This document shows, in pieces, positions 61,101 through 64,000 of a DNA stretch of 64,000 nucleotides. The notes below the pieces were generated by a model, which was not told where the DNA came from, did no database searches, and was given only the letters and a program-made list of their open reading frames with translations. The translations under genes and the position numbers were made by a program. This stretch comes from Beroe forskalii (lineage: Eukaryota; Ctenophora; Nuda; Beroida; Beroidae). Location: assembly GCA_011033025.1 (NCBI GenBank), contig WFMF01000416.1, positions 62,001-126,000 of the forward strand. The letters are read 5' to 3'. Numbering within the stretch: the first letter of the stretch is position 1; each line of letters opens with the position of its first letter.

Positions 61101-64000
61101 GATAATCAGACGTTCTAGATTTCATCAGAGAAAATGAGGATGTGAACGAACAATTTGTATATGAATTATTAAATCAGGAGTTGACACTGACCGATGCGCA
61201 AGAGTTTGGAGAGTCTGAGGTAGTGTGAGCGACACTCTGTCTCTCCTCCCCACCCAACACTGGCGATGTGTCTTCAGACAGCGCAGCAGACTGATCCTGG
61301 AGCACCTCCAGGGGAGGGGGAGGCAGCGAGTAGACACTCATCACGGAGTTGGTGCGAGCCAGAGACCGAGGCGAGGGCTCGGCGATACCCCGGCGGAGTT
61401 CTGTGGGGGTTGCGAGGGGCGAGGGGGCGAGTGGGGAGGGAGGGGAGGCTTCTAACGAGAGTTCTGTGGGAGGAGGGGGAGGAGGGGGATAGGTGCCCAC
61501 TGTCAGGGAGATTAGGACTCTGTCTTCAACCTGAGGATAAGAGTGTGTTAGCATCGAGGATGTAGCGTTAGATCAGTAGATCCTTAGATCAATTGAGGTG
61601 GCCCTATCAATTTCATGGTTACACCAAAGTGTATACGTATCAAAACATCGCAAGATTTGGACTTTACTTGAGGCATTCATTAACTTTAAAGTAAAAAGTA
61701 AGGCCGCTTTAATTGAACAAAGCTCTAAAGTTGAGCAGGATTTATTTCAATAAATTCGATTTTAAAATTCACAGGGAAATCAAACTTCAAATTTGGGGAG
61801 CAAGTTGCTACGATAAAGTTTGAAAATAGCACGACAGCACGTGTGATGGTAGACTCCATATGAAAGTACACAACGCACCAGTCCGTTGAGAACGTCTAGT
61901 AGTTCCTCCTCAGGCACGTTGAGCATGTCACGTGTGTTGACGCGCATGACCACGTGACCTGACTTCAGTGTGACGTCATCAGTAGGGAGAGGGTCTAGGA
62001 GGACTTCCTCAACCTGGCAGGATGCAGGGTTATCGGACTGGAGTGTAGTGAATGGGTAGTGCAGAGTAGTGGACATGGGTTATTACAATTCCTTTTTATA
62101 ATTAGAGAAATTATTGGATTGCAATATAATATTCATTGGAAACGTGGTTGAGTACATGGAAAAGTAATAGCACCTCCTTCGAAGTAAAGAATTTAATAAG
62201 ACAAACCTCCATGAAACCATCAAATGGATGAGTTGCGGGCGTCAGTCTAATTCCCATTCGCATGCCACTGTTGAAATCTAGCTTGATGGTCGATGATTCT
62301 AGATTCTCTATCTGGGAAGCTTCAAAAACTTCCGATCCAAGCATACTCCCTGCAAATGGTCGAGATTTTGAATATCTTCCGTCAAATTACGAATGGTTTC
62401 AATGATTATTCAAACGATCATTTCTTCCATATTTGACAATAACAATTCTATACCATATCATCGATATCTCTTCACCTAGATTGGCTCTCTAGTGCATTTG
62501 AGATCCCCAACAACTAACCTATGCCGTCATCGAGCTGCTGCTGGTCTCTAGAAGACCCACTCTGTGGAGTTGGAGACAGACACTGTGACGTACCAGTCAT
62601 GGAGACCCTCTGTCCAGAGCCGTTATCCTTATAAGGCCGGATTATCAGCGTCAGGAAGCCTTTCTTAGCACTCTTGAAGATCTTCAGAGCCTCGTCGTGA
62701 CTCTTGCCAGCCATGGGGATGCCGTTAACTTCGACAATCTCATCTCCTGGACACGAGAGAATGTTTTAAAATGTGTTCAAAAAATCGAATTTGTTACGAA
62801 GAAATAGATATAAACCTTCCATTAATAAATCATTCCTGTACTTTGCTTCCTGTGCTATCGAAGGACCCCTGAAATTTTTCGACAGCAAATTTCTTGATTT
62901 ATAATCAATCCAAACCTGTCTGAAGTCTGCCGTCGGCAGCTGCAGCCCCATCAGCGTGTATCTTCTTGATGAAGATCGGGATGTCTCCCTTGGCACTGCC
63001 CTTACCGCCTACTATAGTGAAACCAAGGGGCTTCCTGGGTGCCTGAGGAAGAGGATCCGTGAAGCAATGAACTACAAAAGCAGCTAAAATAAAAAATAAA
63101 TAAACAATGCGATTTATTTTTCTACCGAATCACTTGTTAACTTCCATCCCCCACTCTTCAATACCTCCCTCCAACCCACCTTGACCAGAGTGATGGATGC
63201 CAGGCTGTCCGGCTGGTTGATTGACTCGTTGTCTCCATTGTGGCTGCCAATGCCCGAACTGTCTGACATCGTACTGCTGCGATTCAAACCATCTCTCTGC
63301 GAGGAGGAACTAAGCGTCAGAAACAAATCACGATAACTATTATAATCTGTTGGTCTCAAAATAAAAGATAAATTCGGATCAAGACACCATACTACATCCA
63401 TGAATCAAAGGTCTGCCAAAAGGCAAAATCGAATGAAATATATCGTTAAATGCTCCATTATCATACAAAGAAAAGGTGAACAGAATGTGAACCTTGACAG
63501 GAGATAACTGAGGATTCTCGGAGAAGTTATTGGTGGCAGCACTACTTCCGTCAGGGTGTGTCCGAGCATCGCACTCGTCTTGTGGTGTCTGCTGGTCTGT
63601 ACTGTCCGACGCAGACACTTCCTGATAAGAGAGAATATTTGGTAAACTTGAATTTCTGGCGAGTTTTTCTCGTGTAAACAGGAGCCACTGACAGACAAAT
63701 AGACATACAGAAAATAGAAATGAAATAAAATTTAAGTCTGGCGCAAAGGGGCGCAAAAAAGGAGGGATACAAAAATCCTATACTCGATAGAACGATAAGC
63801 CTCAAATATCACCTAGATTCCTAATAAAATAATTTTATATCCCCTTCTAACCAGTTTGGAGCAGTAGACCACCCTCACAGGTCCATAGGGCAGTTTCTTG
63901 ACGGCTTTGTTGGCGTCAGAAAGCGACATTCCGAGGAGTCCCTCACTGTTAACCATGAGGATCTCATCTCCCTTCTTCAGCCTGCCGTCCTTGGGACAAA
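58087..64000 (-). CDS. Multi-PDZ scaffold protein (3' part)
   Basis: Minus-strand exons: 64000-63852 (partial), 63621-63493, 63296-63180, 63042-62916, 62746-62519, 62349-62207, 62013-61879, 61530-61192, a probable exon ending 60686, 60489-60220, 60064-59847, 59624-59321, 59094-58910, 58322-58087. Junction phases agree except for the unresolved start of the exon near 60800. Six PDZ domains: (1) edge, [13 protein letters not shown]; (2) [11 protein letters not shown] ... GDEIVEVNG; (3) RMGIRLTP ... [10 protein letters not shown]; (4) GLGLDTLCL ... [10 protein letters not shown]; (5) QPLGVTIQGG ... NDILLAVAG; (6) GLGFSVGGG ... [10 protein letters not shown]. Linkers are Ser/Pro-rich, with a PPPPPPP run in the exon starting 61530. 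The array suggests a junction or polarity scaffold of the MPDZ/PATJ or PDZD2/IL16 kind; I cannot choose. The last exon shows a probable frameshift. The 5' end lies outside the window. Confidence 0.88.
58330..58730. repeat. 11-bp minisatellite (GTGAGATAAGA)n in the last intron of the PDZ gene
   Basis: About 35 units between exons 59094-58910 and 58322-58087. In the transcript sense it lies directly upstream of the last acceptor, so the RNA is pyrimidine-rich (TCTTATCTCAC repeats). The Leu/Ser/Tyr/His ORF through it is an artefact. Confidence 0.95.

Overview
The window is nuclear DNA from an animal, most likely a marine invertebrate. It is AT-rich, its genes are broken into many small exons with GT-AG introns, and the products are metazoan types: zona pellucida (ZP) domain proteins, a multi-PDZ scaffold and a CCCH zinc-finger exon. 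It is crowded with minisatellites, MITE-like foldback elements and non-LTR retrotransposon debris. The phylum cannot be fixed from sequence alone. There is no sign of operons, bacterial genes, CRISPR arrays or recognisable RNA genes. All exon models were assembled by hand from splice signals and reading phase.

Layout. 1-1110 is a 14-bp minisatellite. 1751-7090 (minus) is an eleven-exon gene for a Pro/Asn/Gln-rich protein with two possible C-termini, one a CCCH zinc finger; a CCAAT/E-box-rich promoter lies upstream (7140-7400). 8183-14355 and 18266-24980 are two copies of a direct segmental duplication. Each copy carries a complete nine-exon ZP-domain gene on the minus strand (about 331 aa), and all exon lengths and phases agree between copies. 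The spacer between them (14356-18265) holds palindromes, two related foldback elements and a small secreted-peptide gene with dibasic sites (17096-17272).

25000-57700 has no convincing conserved multi-exon gene. It contains a roughly 3.4-kb repeat family (one copy at 27500-31140, a tandem pair at 50113-56820) with an internal 32-bp minisatellite, a 5'-truncated and frameshifted non-LTR reverse transcriptase (31826-32690), another probable transposon fragment (34456-34743), a 19-bp minisatellite (36145-36970), an array of ten CACGTG boxes (42498-42692), a 16-bp minisatellite (45780-46524) and several MITEs. One MITE family carries a CRE-like TGACGTCA core.

58087-64000 (minus) is the 3' part of a multi-PDZ scaffold gene with at least six PDZ domains, running off the right edge. 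Its last exon appears to lack one base in a G run, which would replace the end of the final PDZ domain.

The genes do not form an evident pathway. The strongest signals are the recent ZP duplication with a datable transposon insertion in one copy, the candidate peptide precursor, the CRE-bearing MITE family, the E-box array and the possible frameshift in the PDZ gene.
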